Assembly (NCBI GenBank): GCA_032718475.1
Contig: JAUCBJ010001156.1
Span: 1 to 31,832, forward strand
Origin: Nemertoderma westbladi
Lineage: Eukaryota > Xenacoelomorpha > Nemertodermatida > Nemertodermatidae
Length of the DNA: 31,832 nucleotides
Direction of reading: 5' to 3'
In this document: positions 1-11,544 of the stretch, in pieces
Position numbering within the stretch: position 1 is the first letter of the stretch
Layout: each line of letters starts with the position of its first letter
Translations under genes and position numbers: made by a program
The notes under the pieces: model-generated
Told to the model about the DNA's origin: nothing
The model's input: only the letters and a program-made list of their open reading frames with translations
Database searches by the model: none

Positions 1-125
1 TGCATATTATTAGGTAATGGAGCCCATAAGGGGACAAAAGAAGCACTAAGTTACTGTTTCGATTTTTTTGTTCCTTGAGGGACTTAGAATATTGTCACAT
101 TTAAGGACCTTGTTGGGGTCCTAAC

Positions 126-312
126 CGTTATAAACTACACCGGTAGGTTGCTAGGTAACCATTATAAACTACACCAGTAGGTTGCTAGGTAACCGTTATA
201 AACTACACCGGTAGGTTGCTAGGTAACCGTTATAAACTACACCGGTAGGTTGCTAGGTAACCGTTATAAACTATACCGGTAGATTGCTAGGTAACCATTA
301 TAAACTATAGTT
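126..312. repeat. 34-bp tandem repeat, about 5.5 copies
   Basis: Near-identical 34-bp units begin at 126, 160, 194, 228 and 262, with a partial copy from 296. Each unit reads CGTTATAAACTACACCGG followed by TAGGTTGCTAGGTAAC, with only a few substitutions. It lies about 200 bases beyond the stop codon of the SYCP1-like gene. No coding content is seen. Bases 1-125 show nothing recognisable. Confidence 0.95.
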
Positions 313-514
313 TATCTTCCCTCAATAATAGCTGAAGTTCCTTGTAGTTTTTCCGTAAAAATTAATGTTACCGTCTTTTCCTTTCGGATTTGAGAAAAAT
401 TTAATTACAGAGAAAAATAAATATTAAAAGCGGATCGATTTATAACAGATTATTAAAAAGCTACTAAATTATATTTGGGATATCATACGGACTGTTCGAC
501 TCGAGGGCGGTAGT

Positions 515-3502
515 CTATTCGGGGAAGCCGTAAACCGGGTCGTTACACAGCCAATCCAAGACGTCCTCCTTGCCCTTCTTCTTGGTTACCTTGGTAACGG
601 GAGGCGAATCAAATGGATTCATTATACCGAGGGGGTAGTTAACCTTCTTAGCGGCGCCCACCCGGAAATTCTTCATCGCGGGTTTATTCGCGGCGCGGGA
701 TTGTTTCGTCGTCCCTTTGGATGGCGCCATCATGACGAAGGCGTCGCCGTCGTCGTTGGAAGTCTCGTGTTCGGTTTTCTTGTATTTCCTGGATCTATTG
801 GCTTTGGGGGCAGCGGCTGGCGGGGCTAATATCTCCCGCGGTTTCCTCGGCGACATTTGGACGCCGTTCCGCTTGTTGTAGCCGCCGAGACGCGGGGACC
901 TCGGGGCCCGATGCATCGCGATCTCGGAGAAACTCACGGCCACCGATACGCCACTAGCGTTGGAAGCGGCATCCTCGTCCGCTCTATCCACCATCGAGTC
1001 GGTCTCCATGGGTGTCGCGGGGGGGACCGCAGCCCCCCGTCTGGGGGTCGCGGCGACCAGCCGCGGGGTAGACCTCCGGTTGTCCGCCAACCCCGGTTGT
1101 TTGGGGGTCGTCGTCGTCGGGCCGCAATCCGCCCCGAATCTCGGCTGGATCTGGTAGGATCTCGTCGGTTTCGGGGTCGCCATCTCCCTGTATCGCAGCA
1201 ACTCCGTCTCCAACACGGACAGCCTCTCCTTCGCCTCCAGTAACTCCCCTTCGCTCTGCTGTGCTCTCTCCGCATCTCGATTGGCAGACTCGGTGGCTCT
1301 CTCGTATAACTTATTCGCAGCATCCAGCTGGGAGGCCTTCACGTTAATGTCGCTGTTCAGTCGCCCCACGCTCACAGATAACTCCCGAACTTCCGCCACT
1401 TCCTTCTCCAACGATCTCTTCGTTTCGTTATGACTCGTAACTTCGGAATCCCACCTCCTCTCTATATTCTGATACGCCTCATCGAAGCGACTTTTCATTA
1501 GTTCAACCTCCTCCTTACCGCGGTCCACCATCTCTTTGTATTCCTCCCCCAGTGTGTTGATTCTCGCATTGATTATATCAATATCCGCGTCTTTATTGCC
1601 AATATTCTCCGTAAGATTTCCTATAGCAACGTCTTTATCTTTCACCAAATCTTCCAACGTTTTTATATTATCTTCTAATTCGGCCACAACTTTACTGTAA
1701 CGTTCCGTCGCCTCTGCAGCAGCTGCAACCAGCTCTGCGTTCTCGGCGGTAGAACTTCTTATGATTTCCGCCGAGCGCTTTTCATCCTCTTCCAGCCCTT
1801 TTATCTTATCATCGAGCTTTGCGGTTAACTCGTGAACGTCTTCTTTGTACTTCTCGGAATTCGCCTGGAAAGCCGCGATGATTTTGTGCTTCTCTTCCAC
1901 GGCCCTGGTGACGTCATGCATTTGCGACGTGGTGTTCCGCATGTTGTTTTCTATAGATTGTAATTCTTCACAAACTTCAGCTTTGCTCCTCTCCATATCA
2001 GCGAGTTCTTCTTTAATATCACATATCGCGGCGTCTTTATTGCCAATAACAGTAGCAGCTTCTTCTAGTTCCTTCGAGACATTGATTTTCTCCTGTTCGC
2101 ATACTGCCAATTGAGACCGAAGATTATCTATAACATCTCCGCGTTCTCTAATGCTTTCATTCGCCGAACTTATATTATCTTCCAGATAATTTATCTCGCT
2201 TTCTTTATCGGCTATTTTCTGCCTAAGTTCCTCGATGCAATTGTTGTTATCGGCATCCAACCTCTCTTTCTCATCGACTAGAGCAGCTAAGTTTGCTTGG
2301 GTTTCTGATAATTTACAGGCAGATGATTTGGAAGCGGCGCTGAATTCATCAGCTAATAGCGACTTATCGATTACAAGCTGCTGATGAAGGATCTCAAGTT
2401 CCTTGAGTTCTTTATCTTTATTCAATAACTCCAACTCAACTGCCACCAGCTTCTCTCTGATAACATCGACTTCCTCAGTTAGAGAAACAATATTTACTGT
2501 CATTTTATTCTCCAAATCTCGCATATTAGCTTCACTAACAGTGAGTTTTTCCTCACAACTGTGCAGCTCATTCTTGAGATTCTTTATTTGGGTCTCTGAA
2601 TTTATGATGGATTTATCGAACTCGGTTTTCATATTGTTCCAACGCTCCGTAAGACCTATTATTTCTAGTTTACATTCCGTGTTCGCCGCTTCCAATTCAA
2701 CATTCTTTCCTTCTTCCTTTTTCAGATTTTCTTTCCACATTGCAATCTCAGAATCTAAAGCCGTCTGCTGCTGCTCCAATGAGGTAATTTTATTTTTCAA
2801 AGCAAAAGATTCTTCATCAAAAGCAGCAAAGGCTTCGGATTTACTTTTAATTTCCCGTTCTAGCTTCACCTTAACTACGGAATTATCATTGTGTAACACT
2901 TCTAACTTTGAGTTGCAGTCGTGTAGTTCCTTGGTGAGGGATTCCTTTTCGTTTAAGAGTGATTCCATAGCTGTCTGGCATTGGGTTCGCTGCGATTGTA
3001 ACTCAGCTACATCACTATTGTACTGGTCGGTCCGCTTCGCCAGTACACAGGTCATATCATCTTTAATTTTCTTGTGAGTTAAAGATAAATTCTCGAATTT
3101 CGATGTCAAATCCTTAAACTTTGAAGAGTATTCGTCGGTTTGGTTTTGGAGAGAATTGCGGTTGTAATCGTACTCATCACATATGCTGGCGATACCCTCG
3201 GCATATTGCTTCAGGAATTCGCACATTCCCCTAGTAGATTCTATACGAGAAGAGATCTCCTGCTTACAATTAACCTCTTCTTCCAATTTGCCAGAAAGCT
3301 GATCTTTCTGCACCTCCAAATCAACCAGGTTCTGTCGTTGACATGCTATCAGCGTCTTTGCATCGTGTAATTCCCTGTCCCTTTGTTTGGCTCCTATTTC
3401 AACCTTGGCGTTCCATTTCTGAATCTTTTCGACTTCCTTGTAAAGCTTTTCATGAATACCGACCATAGGTTCAGTTCGCGTAGCGGTTTTTTCTGTATTC
3501 AT
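515..3502 (-). CDS. SYCP1: SYCP1-like synaptonemal complex transverse filament protein, single exon
   Basis: A 995-residue protein on one uninterrupted exon. Residues from about 15 to 770 are an almost continuous coiled coil. The N-terminal part resembles the conserved first motif of SYCP1: LYKEVEKIQKWNAKVE (vertebrate LYKEAEKIKKW), then a CQRQ...LEVQ...KLEEEV block and STRGMCEFLKQ. Length is close to vertebrate SYCP1 (about 976 aa). In that family the N-termini meet head to head at the centre of the synaptonemal complex and the basic C-termini sit on chromosome axes during meiotic prophase. Here residues about 770-995 are basic, low in predicted structure and rich in SP/TP sites, which fits a DNA-binding, phospho-regulated tail. 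That tail is GC-rich while the coil is AT-rich. The start is the first ATG of the frame. The family in vertebrates has many introns, so a single exon suggests retroposition or massive intron loss. A generic coiled-coil protein is the alternative, but the N-terminal match argues against it. Confidence 0.85.
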   Translation of the reverse strand: MNTEKTATRTEPMVGIHEKLYKEVEKIQKWNAKVEIGAKQRDRELHDAKTLIACQRQNLVDLEVQKDQLSGKLEEEVNCKQEISSRIESTRGMCEFLKQYAEGIASICDEYDYNRNSLQNQTDEYSSKFKDLTSKFENLSLTHKKIKDDMTCVLAKRTDQYNSDVAELQSQRTQCQTAMESLLNEKESLTKELHDCNSKLEVLHNDNSVVKVKLEREIKSKSEAFAAFDEESFALKNKITSLEQQQTALDSEIAMWKENLKKEEGKNVELEAANTECKLEIIGLTERWNNMKTEFDKSIINSETQIKNLKNELHSCEEKLTVSEANMRDLENKMTVNIVSLTEEVDVIREKLVAVELELLNKDKELKELEILHQQLVIDKSLLADEFSAASKSSACKLSETQANLAALVDEKERLDADNNNCIEELRQKIADKESEINYLEDNISSANESIRERGDVIDNLRSQLAVCEQEKINVSKELEEAATVIGNKDAAICDIKEELADMERSKAEVCEELQSIENNMRNTTSQMHDVTRAVEEKHKIIAAFQANSEKYKEDVHELTAKLDDKIKGLEEDEKRSAEIIRSSTAENAELVAAAAEATERYSKVVAELEDNIKTLEDLVKDKDVAIGNLTENIGNKDADIDIINARINTLGEEYKEMVDRGKEEVELMKSRFDEAYQNIERRWDSEVTSHNETKRSLEKEVAEVRELSVSVGRLNSDINVKASQLDAANKLYERATESANRDAERAQQSEGELLEAKERLSVLETELLRYREMATPKPTRSYQIQPRFGADCGPTTTTPKQPGLADNRRSTPRLVAATPRRGAAVPPATPMETDSMVDRADEDAASNASGVSVAVSFSEIAMHRAPRSPRLGGYNKRNGVQMSPRKPREILAPPAAAPKANRSRKYKKTEHETSNDDGDAFVMMAPSKGTTKQSRAANKPAMKNFRVGAAKKVNYPLGIMNPFDSPPVTKVTKKKGKEDVLDWLCNDPVYGFPE

Positions 3503-5098
3503 AATCGTTCCAATGGAGATGTCTCTTTATAGATAATGTAAATAGAAGATATATAGAAAGAAGACCTTTACTCTTGTTGTGCCTGATAAGTAGGGCCTAG
3601 TCGGCCTATTTCTATATTAATTACACGTGTAGAGTGGAAACCTACCCTACATACTGTACTCAGACCCCGGTCAAGAACAATAGTTAACATCATATATAGG
3701 TAGTAGACAGATACATTCACTTTTCTTCACTTCATTCACTTTTAGCCAATTTTAACACGCCCTGATTGCGACCTATAAAGACAGCACAGTACATTATTCC
3801 TGCAATGGAATATCCTGAGTTCGGCAAGAAATGGCCAAGAAATACAAATAGACAAGAAATAAAAAGAGCAAACCAATGTTAAACGCGGATGAACAAATTA
3901 TTTAAATTTAACAGCTTTTATTATTATATTATATTATCCATTAATATACCCGTATGACTATGAGTGTCTAGGCCTTCAGTAGGCCTACCTAGTAAAACCC
4001 ATGCCCCGGAATATAGTGCCAATTGAGTGGCTTGGAACCTACCAAAATCCACCCCCATCCCCCACCTTCAAACTTTTTCTATAAATCTTAATTACAGCAG
4101 ATTGCATGAACTTCTTCTTAATTCTTCCTTGGTGACATTGAAAGCAAAAATAAAAATTATGGCGTATCCAGGAAGGAGGAGAGAGGTGAAACTAACTCTG
4201 TTTCAATTTTCTTACAATCTTATTTAGAAGGCCTATTTGTAAACAAATTTGGGGGGGGGGGGGTTGGGCGGGGTGCTCTAAGCCACAAGCCTCTGAATTA
4301 AGACACTATCCTCCGACGCATGGTGTAGAAGGATGCTTAAATATGAAGGAGATAACATGTTGTATGCGATAGGTCTACTAGGCCTATAAAGGGTGTGACA
4401 TGGGCAGGGTGGGGAGTTTGGCTACAAACTGACAAATTAATACCTATAGGCCTAGCTATACCTATGTACATGTATAACCTATGCATAAACAAACAAAGCA
4501 AAAAAAATATGGGCATGAGTGCAGCCAGAGTAGGATACAGTACCGGTAATCTTCTCACTTGTCCTTTTGAGTCTGAGCAGTAATGTACCCTATCGCTATC
4601 AGCCTATAGGCCTACCATTGCCAGCAGCTGTGTAGGCCTAATGACTGAATGATGCGGATATAACTTTCAGTTTAAATAACCTGTCAGTATACTAACAGAT
4701 GCTGCAACCTGGACCTACCGGACTGGTAGGTTTACACTGCAGTGGTAAGCTTATACCGGTAAACTTGTCATGAGTCATGCGTCAATTAGTAAAGTGCACT
4801 ATAATAATCGAATTTCAACCGGACAATCAAATTGTCTAACTGTATTCCTGGCTAAAGACTGCTGACTTTCGTACTGGGTACCGGTACTAAATACTTTCAC
4901 TTTCGATATAAACAATAAGATGTGCACAGTTGGTACAGTTACTGTATCAACTGCCATACCCATGTCTATTAATAGTTTGAATTCATAATGTCAATTTTCA
5001 TAACACAAATCACATTGATTATAATTTAGATTATCATAATCAACCACAATCTACGGTGCTGATTGCGGCAAATTATTTCAATTTTTTGAATTCTTGTT

Positions 5099-5151
5099 CA
5101 CCCGGATGAAAAACATTTATCACTCGGGTGAAAAACATTTATCACCCGGGT
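5099..5151. repeat. 22-bp tandem repeat, about 2.5 copies
   Basis: The unit CACCCGGATGAAAAACATTT plus AT is repeated with changes in the CACCCGG part. The three copies start with CACCCGG, CACTCGG and CACCCGG. Confidence 0.8.
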
Positions 5152-5501
5152 GGAAACGTGTTTCAGAAAGTTATCGGCTGGAATTTTGATATTTTTGTTC
5201 TTACAAACAAATTTTCCGATTACAGTCGAAAATTCGTTAATATTTTGACAAATATTCATTAATATTAATTAATTTTCAGAAATAAGCTAAACTAAAAATG
5301 TTAACCGATACCTTTTGTGGAGCGCTCCTCCGTAATTCGAAAAAAATTTGTTTCAGTGAATTTCACCTCCAGATTGGATGACTAAGGACTTAACATTTTA
5401 ACCGCTAATTCATTGACCGCGACTGAGGGATTGAGGACTGGGGATTGAGGGCGACTGGAAATTGGAACAATTTTCAAAAAACTATTAATAATGTATACTG
5501 T

Positions 5502-5521
5502 ATATCGATACGTATCGATAT
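5502..5521. repeat. Perfect 20-bp palindrome
   Basis: ATATCGATACGTATCGATAT is its own reverse complement with no spacer. It is flanked on both sides by GTATAC (5493-5498 and 5522-5527). It lies about 170 bases past the stop codon of the PPP1R36-like gene. Its function is unknown. Confidence 0.9.
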
Positions 5522-5690
5522 GTATACTATAATGTAATACTGTATAAAAGATACCAACTACAGTATAATAAGATAGAAACCGTGTTATTGCCCAGTCGGG
5601 TGAACAATCTCAGTAATTTTCAGGGAGTGTAGTAGTAGCCTACAGTACAGTCCGTTATTTACAATATATCAGTAGCACCATATCAGCTCC

Positions 5691-8600
5691 TTATGACTCA
5701 TCACCGGAACTGTATGCTTCTGTTGTTGCATTGCTGACAGCGGACGTTTCTCTTTGTCTCCCTACCCCGGAGTCCTCCCACTCGGGTGTTGAGTCATCGT
5801 CGTTATCCGCACTTCCGGTCTCTAACGGAGCTAAAGTCTGAATGTTGTAGTTCACTAACCGGTCACCAATGATTCCAATGTGTGGGTCTATATCAACTGC
5901 AAATACAAAGGAATTGAAGTAAACCTATGAAATTATTTGCCCCGTGAGAAGTACACCAGTTTTCTGATCTTGTATTTCACTTTGCAGTTTACCACGTGAA
6001 GTTTACCATGTGAAGAATATCACGTTTGCACTAAAAACCAAGGTTACAGAGGCCCTGAATAAAGAAAACGAATTAATTAGTATCTGTAGGCTACATGATA
6101 TACAATTTAAATGAGCACTATAAAACAATAAATGGGGGGGAAATGAAAAGAAATATAATTGAAAATGGCGCAATTATTGATTGTACATGAGTCTGGCTAC
6201 TGTATAAAAGCCTGTATACACCGGTAGCATAAACGACCGCCGTATAAAATCAACTAGTCTGTATACAGACAGTAGAGTAGACCAGGCCTACACGTTATGC
6301 GAATATCCTCTTTACCTGGAGTTTTGCTTGCAGGGCTGGGATCAAATGGAGTCGACATTTGTTTATTATTAGAGAACAACCACTCTGCATCTTCGATGGT
6401 ACTCGGTAATAAACTCGTTAACAGAGGTGATTTCTGGTTGATAATCTGTTGGAAGGAATGTTCATGGACTTGAAGGTCGAAATACAGAATACAAAATTAA
6501 ATTTTCTATGCGCTGTTACTTACTTGTAAGGCAGGTATGAAGTAATACAACACTCAGCTGAGGGGGGGGGGGGGGGGGGGGGTGGGGGGGTACAGTTGGG
6601 GGTGAAAATTTGACCACTGCTCAAGTAATAATTCATTAATATCGAACCTTCATTATTGCCGGTCCTTCAATGACTTTGGCGCGCGGTTTAGTCGATTTAG
6701 GAATCTTCTCCGAGTTTTTTAAGTTATCAGCCCGAAATTTATACGTGTCCTTAATGTCTTTGTCCGCGATTTTTCTTTTATTTGAAGGATTAAAATTCTC
6801 ACTTCGCATTAATCGGCCAACCTATGAAGAACATAAATAAAACAAAATGAGAATCATTTGAATATAATATATAACTTAGTAGATAGGGTACAACTTGTTT
6901 TGTGCACAATGTGCCGCTTTGGGCATTACGAAAAAATGCCCGCACAATTTATTACCCTCAATGAAAACCACAGTTTGATTTGTAATCTCATAAAAAGCAC
7001 TTGTGAAAGGAACAATTAAAAGGATATTATCTTACTTTTGGTTAAAATGCAAAACGAATGCGAGATAGGTTTGAATGCGACCCCTAGGGGGTTAGTACAG
7101 TAATTATTCAAGTGAGTTTTATTACTTTTTTTTTATTAACTTTACCTCTTTTTTTACGAGTTCAAAGTTACATCTTTTAAAGGCGACCCAAACAACGTAT
7201 GTTGAATAGCTATAAACTGTTTCATAAAGAGATCGATCTTTGTACATGTTCGACACTCGCTTATTCCCACATTCCATGTGATGATGGAATTGGAGTCCAT
7301 CCAAACCCAGTACTAGAACGCAGTAGGACTGCGCCAGTATACGTTGCATTACCTAATGGGTGGCAGATAATATAGATGATTTATACAATAATATAATACA
7401 GTATGTAGTTGTTTAATTAATTTAAAATATAAAAATGTAGGTATATTGGTTCTCTGGGTTGGTATATTGGTGTATTGGTATATATATTGGTGGTATGTAT
7501 ATTGGTGTATATATATTGGTATATTGGGTATATTGGTATATTGGTTCTCTGCATTAGGTACTGGAATTAGGCTGGTTTACTTACATCTTCAATCTTTCAT
7601 TTATTTGAAATATTTACGTATTATATACATTTACAGTTTTATGATTTCGCTAGAGAGATGGTGAAAAACATGACATAATAATTTTAAGGTAATTTGAATT
7701 ATTAACTCCCGTACAACAGTGGTTAGTGCTTATTTCCATTACCGATGGCGTCCACAGCAAAAATATAGACCTACAAAGAAGCTCAAGTGAGAAGTAAAGA
7801 ACTACAGAAGAGCAAATAAAGACACCCGATACTGGGGAAGAGTTATGGGAGTGACGTACAGTATTTTTGTAGAAAGGAACGACTGTTTTCTAAAGTTACG
7901 TCCGCAGGAAGGAAAAATACAGGATCACGTAATGTGTACTCTATAGTACATTCACTAAGCGGTAGCCGGGCACTGCACTACTGTAAGTCATTGTTAGGTT
8001 CAATCGTTACTGTCACACTTGTGGTCGTGATTAGACTACCTACAACATAGCCTACTATACTATTATTTATAGAGGGTTATGGACTACACTCACTCACCTT
8101 CTCTCTTTCTCTCAGTTCAGCTAGATGTTGTTTATCTTGTTGGCTCGGTTCTGTTACCATCCCCCGTGGTTTCTCTTCCCAAGCAATTCGTTGAAATAAT
8201 ATCCCAAAGTAATTTAGCAAACACATCAGGAAGTGGTCAAACTGTTTCTTAGAATTGAGATCTTCGAATGTTTGAGCTAATGACGCCACTTCCGATAACA
8301 TATCCTGAGCAACAGTTTTAACATCAGCTAGTGTCACTAAAAGTTGAATAGCAAAGCTTTAAGGGTTGCATGCACTAAGATGTTATACTATTAACCACAA
8401 ATTTAAACATTTTCAAACAGTAGCACGAAATTTTTAAATACCTTAGCAAAACTTTCCACTTTCCAGACAACAGCCTGTTTGATACATATTGTTTTGTTAT
8501 TATTTACATGTTTTGAAATATATTTATCGGATCCGCGGTTTTGTATTTTTATTGATAAACGACACTATAAATTATTATTGTTAGACTTTGTCATACTTAA

Positions 8601-8825
8601 TTAATACATTCACCACTCACCTACTGCGTCCAGGATGTCTGTTGGTCGAATGGAAGCCCGTTTAGCTCGGGTGTAGCTAGCCAATAGTCTGTTTGTATGA
8701 TCGGTTGTCTGGGCAACCCCACGACCACCGTGACCCCTAGCCCGTTTACCATCTGTAGTACACGAGGATACAAACTCTAATGTGTTGGTTTCATCTTTCC
8801 ATTCCCATCGACCAATCGTAGCCAT
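5691..8825 (-). CDS. PPP1R36: PPP1R36-like protein phosphatase 1 regulatory subunit, six exons
   Basis: Coding exons on the minus strand are 8621-8825, 8098-8336, 7146-7352, 6648-6821, 6316-6445 and 5691-5896. Every junction is GT-AG, the phases agree, and together they give 386 residues ending in SSGDES. Landmarks are an N-terminal GRWEWKDETNTLEF, a helical block with FDHFLMCLLNYF and AWEEKPRGMV, then AQSYCVLVLGL, HHHMECGNKR and TYVVWVAFKR, then VGRLMRSENFNP, SPLLTSLLPS and an acidic tail. From memory of the family, the same order of blocks occurs in vertebrate PPP1R36 (about 420 aa), a protein phosphatase 1 inhibitor subunit linked to male germ cells. I do not see an unambiguous RVxF docking motif. 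Splicing is inferred from sequence only, so extra 5' non-coding exons cannot be excluded. A microsatellite sits in the second intron and a G run in the fourth. Confidence 0.8.
6562..6590. repeat. G-run, 21 + 7 bases
   Basis: There is an uninterrupted run of 21 G, one T, then 7 G. It lies in an intron of the PPP1R36-like gene, so in the minus-strand transcript it reads as a C run. Confidence 0.95.
7441..7550. repeat. Imperfect TATTGG-rich microsatellite
   Basis: The plus strand shows many irregularly spaced copies of GGTATATTGGT / GGTGTATTGG over about 110 bases, inside the second intron of the PPP1R36-like gene. Confidence 0.85.
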
Positions 8826-9630
8826 TGTAACCTTGGTTACCAGTACAATACGCTACTATCTTCAGAAAAACTCAACGTTTTTAAATATTTAGGCCTCTTC
8901 TTCAAACAGTAAAACAAATTCTCACTAATACTCAACTTTCAGACTCAAAGCAAGATAAAACTGGTATTTTGGAGCCCCGAAAGAAGTCTGTGAAGTTCAA
9001 AGAGACAGAATATAAATGAAAAATAGGAATTTCTACAGAATAAAATATAATTCGCGATTGCTTGGAGACATCACCGAATGAATGAATTAAAGCATAAATA
9101 AATTATTGGAATTTGTAACAATATGATTTACTAATGTACTGCACTATTGTTTGAAATACAGTCAAATTCAGTCAGTGCCAATAATAATAATAATATGCTA
9201 TCAAACTTAGATAAACAAGGCAGCTTATTGGAATATAGAGCAATCCGTTGCCATAGTCACCAACATAATAGAGAATCCCAATTCCACCATATAATATTGC
9301 CTCGTTGGGCTGCTACCTTCCTTTACAACTGATTAATTAACATGACTAAGGGGACTTGTACTTTATCTTCGGGTCAGAAATAAAGAAGGGGGAATTAAGA
9401 ATTGGTCCCCGTACATTGTGACCAATGTTTGGTCGCTTGTGGGTGTCCCACTCACACACTTTGGATCAGTTACGTACGATACATACAATTGAGACACGGT
9501 AGCCTTCGAAAGGGGCTGGATTAAAACGACCCTATTAACGACGATATTAAATGTATATATAAAATTGCATAACTCTAGTGTTACGTTTTTCTACTTTAAG
9601 GCGAGACAGAGTCTCAAGCGAAAATACCGA

Positions 9631-9687
9631 CCCCCCCCCCCCCCCCCCCTCACCGGTTACAATACGCGGGGGGGGGGGGGGGGGGGG
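9631..9687. repeat. Facing C19 / G20 runs (potential hairpin)
   Basis: A run of 19 C (9631-9649) is followed after 18 bases by a run of 20 G (9668-9687). On one strand the two runs can pair into a stem of about 19 G-C pairs. The spacer contains ACCGGT. Confidence 0.9.
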
Positions 9688-10965
9688 TTATTGTCCTCTC
9701 TGGGTAATTCCAAAGGGTACGAAATTCCCCACTTCTTAGATTAGAGCCTCACGTTAAGGGTTATGGTTACGTGAGAGTTTTAAACATATTAGAACAAATA
9801 GCCGAATATGGGGCGTTCATAAGGTATGTCACGCAAACTTTCCCGCTTTTTGAGCGACCATCACTTGGGATCATGGTGATTTATGGCAACAAATCTGATG
9901 GGCTGGGTTAGATACCCTCATATACAGTAGTGGAGAGGTTGGATTAATCAACTTCTTATACTTTACCCACCAAGTGATAATAAAATAATAAAAATGATTT
10001 GACATAGTTCAGTTAATCTGTTAACCTATTATATTGGCAACTATGCAGAAGAGCATAGTTTAATCACTCCATAGTCATTGGACTACAGATTGTCTCAACA
10101 TATTTTGGTAAAATCCTACCAATAGTTTACCTTGTTGTTATGTAAAATCCATGTTGCTATAAGGAGATAAGAAAATGAAAGGTGATTCGCTTAATTTATT
10201 TTATAGAACTTTTTCTTGGTATAAAATATTATGATATTTTAGAATATAAAAATGTAGTTTGGCTGAATTGCGGATTAGTTTTAGGATGTAAACTCTTATT
10301 AGCTAGATTGACTGGACTCCAGTATAGGCCCTACTATCAAAAAACAAAACAACATTTTCAAACAGATATGTGTATTTAACTTTCAACAATTAGGCCCGTT
10401 AGTTCTTTGATGGTAGGCCTATGTGATGTGCGACACTATCTGCACAGTGGATACAGCCACCATGTTTCACGCGTCCACCGATAACTTTCTTTACTTTTTA
10501 CCATTACATTATCATACTGGTAACATTTTTTATTGAATCTCATAAATATTGTTTATAATAATTATTTATTGCAAAACATTTTGAACTCTGGCCCATTATT
10601 TTCACTATTCTCAAGATGTTTTAATTACCGAGTGTAGCGAGGTAGTCAGCATAGTTATTTAACATGTAATACGCAGTTTTATGATTAAATCGAAATTTAA
10701 TTACAGGACGTCATTTATATAAACTTCATATAGGCAAAGGCATTAAGCATATTCCTAAAGAAATCTTGTCAAATTCTAGAACAAATTAATGTTTTAAGAG
10801 CCGTTATTTCAAAAACTTAAGGAATGGCTTATAAAATAATTCATAAGATTTATTGCGAATGTAAACCACAATATTGCCAATATAGTCGTGCTCTACATTA
10901 ATTATGCGATACTTTGTGAAACAAATGAAGGTGAACCATATTACATTTGAAAATACTGCAAGTAT

Positions 10966-11364
10966 AAGGGGTGGTTCATAAAGTATGTCAAGCAAGATCG
11001 ACCCCCCCTCCCCCCACACCAAAAACATTTTATATCAATAATGTGTTATGCCAAAATACAATATAAATTCAATCACTATCTATATTTTTCCCACGGGCAA
11101 GTCAAATGTTCATCTGTATTAATATCAGATATTACAGAGTCGGAGTCAATGTCAACCGTCAAGCTAACATTATAGCATAGAACACCGCCGTGACCGTCAC
11201 AAAAGTCGACAATCCCCCCTGTCACAATATGTCACGCTAGCTCGACCCCCCCCCCCCCCCCCCCCCCCCTCAAAACTTTATCAATGATAGTAACAATGTA
11301 GCCCTCGATCAATTCCTAATACTTTATGATCGCCCCCTACCCTACCATGTCACAAACCACCTAA
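10966..11364. mobile_element. Possible small DNA-transposon fragment
   Basis: The left side has GGGTGGTTCATAAAGTATGT and the right side has, on the opposite strand, AGGTGGTTTGTGACATGG followed by CGATCATAAAGTATT. These look like degraded inverted ends. C-rich TCGACCCCCC motifs recur at about 10999 and 11242, and a 24-base C run lies at 11246-11269. A related fragment (TTCATAAGGTATGTCACGC) occurs near 9819. No clean target duplication is seen, so limits and class are uncertain. Confidence 0.4.
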
Positions 11365-11385
11365 TTATATTTAAATTCATATTTA

Positions 11386-11409
11386 TTTAAAGGTCACCCA
11401 AAAATTTAT
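11386..11409 (-). terminator. Candidate polyadenylation signals for the beta-PIX-like gene
   Basis: Two AATAAA hexamers on the minus strand (TTTATT on the plus strand, near 11387 and 11405) lie about 140-160 bases past the stop codon. The hexamer matches are seen directly. Their use is inferred. Confidence 0.45.
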
Positions 11410-11544
11410 TAGCTAAAGATTAACGAATAAGAACAAATACGTAAATACACAAACATATAACGGTATATACAAACTCCTAAACATATATTAATACTGCTAA
11501 TTACAAAAGTACCAAGTATAGCGCAGCCGTCAATATTAGTTGAT

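Larger units (their letters stand above)
3503..5690. other. Intergenic region without recognised gene
   Basis: This lies between the start of the SYCP1-like gene and the end of the PPP1R36-like gene. It holds several TAGGCCTA octamers (3960-4640), a 13-base G run (4251-4263), a short tandem repeat (5099-5151) and a 20-bp palindrome (5502-5521). The short open frames here have no family resemblance. The SYCP1 promoter should lie just above 3502, but I see no clear core element. Confidence 0.6.
8826..11544. other. Intergenic region without recognised gene
   Basis: This lies between the PPP1R36-like start and the beta-PIX-like stop. It holds a facing C-run/G-run pair (9631-9687), a likely transposon fragment (about 10966-11364) and candidate polyadenylation signals for the beta-PIX-like gene. 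The short open frames have no family resemblance and AT-biased random composition. Confidence 0.6.

Noticed and set aside
857-1323. Plus- and minus-strand frames inside the GC-rich tail of the SYCP1-like gene
   Set aside because: They are shadows of the real frame in GC-rich sequence with no independent family resemblance.
9147-11028. Short frames of 61-90 codons between the PPP1R36-like and beta-PIX-like genes
   Set aside because: No splice-site support, no conserved motif and composition typical of non-coding AT-rich DNA.
11100-11170. Acidic minus-strand peptide with TVDIDSDSVISDINTDEH
   Set aside because: It looks like a spacer from a transposase-type gene, but it is too short to assign and has no continuing frame.
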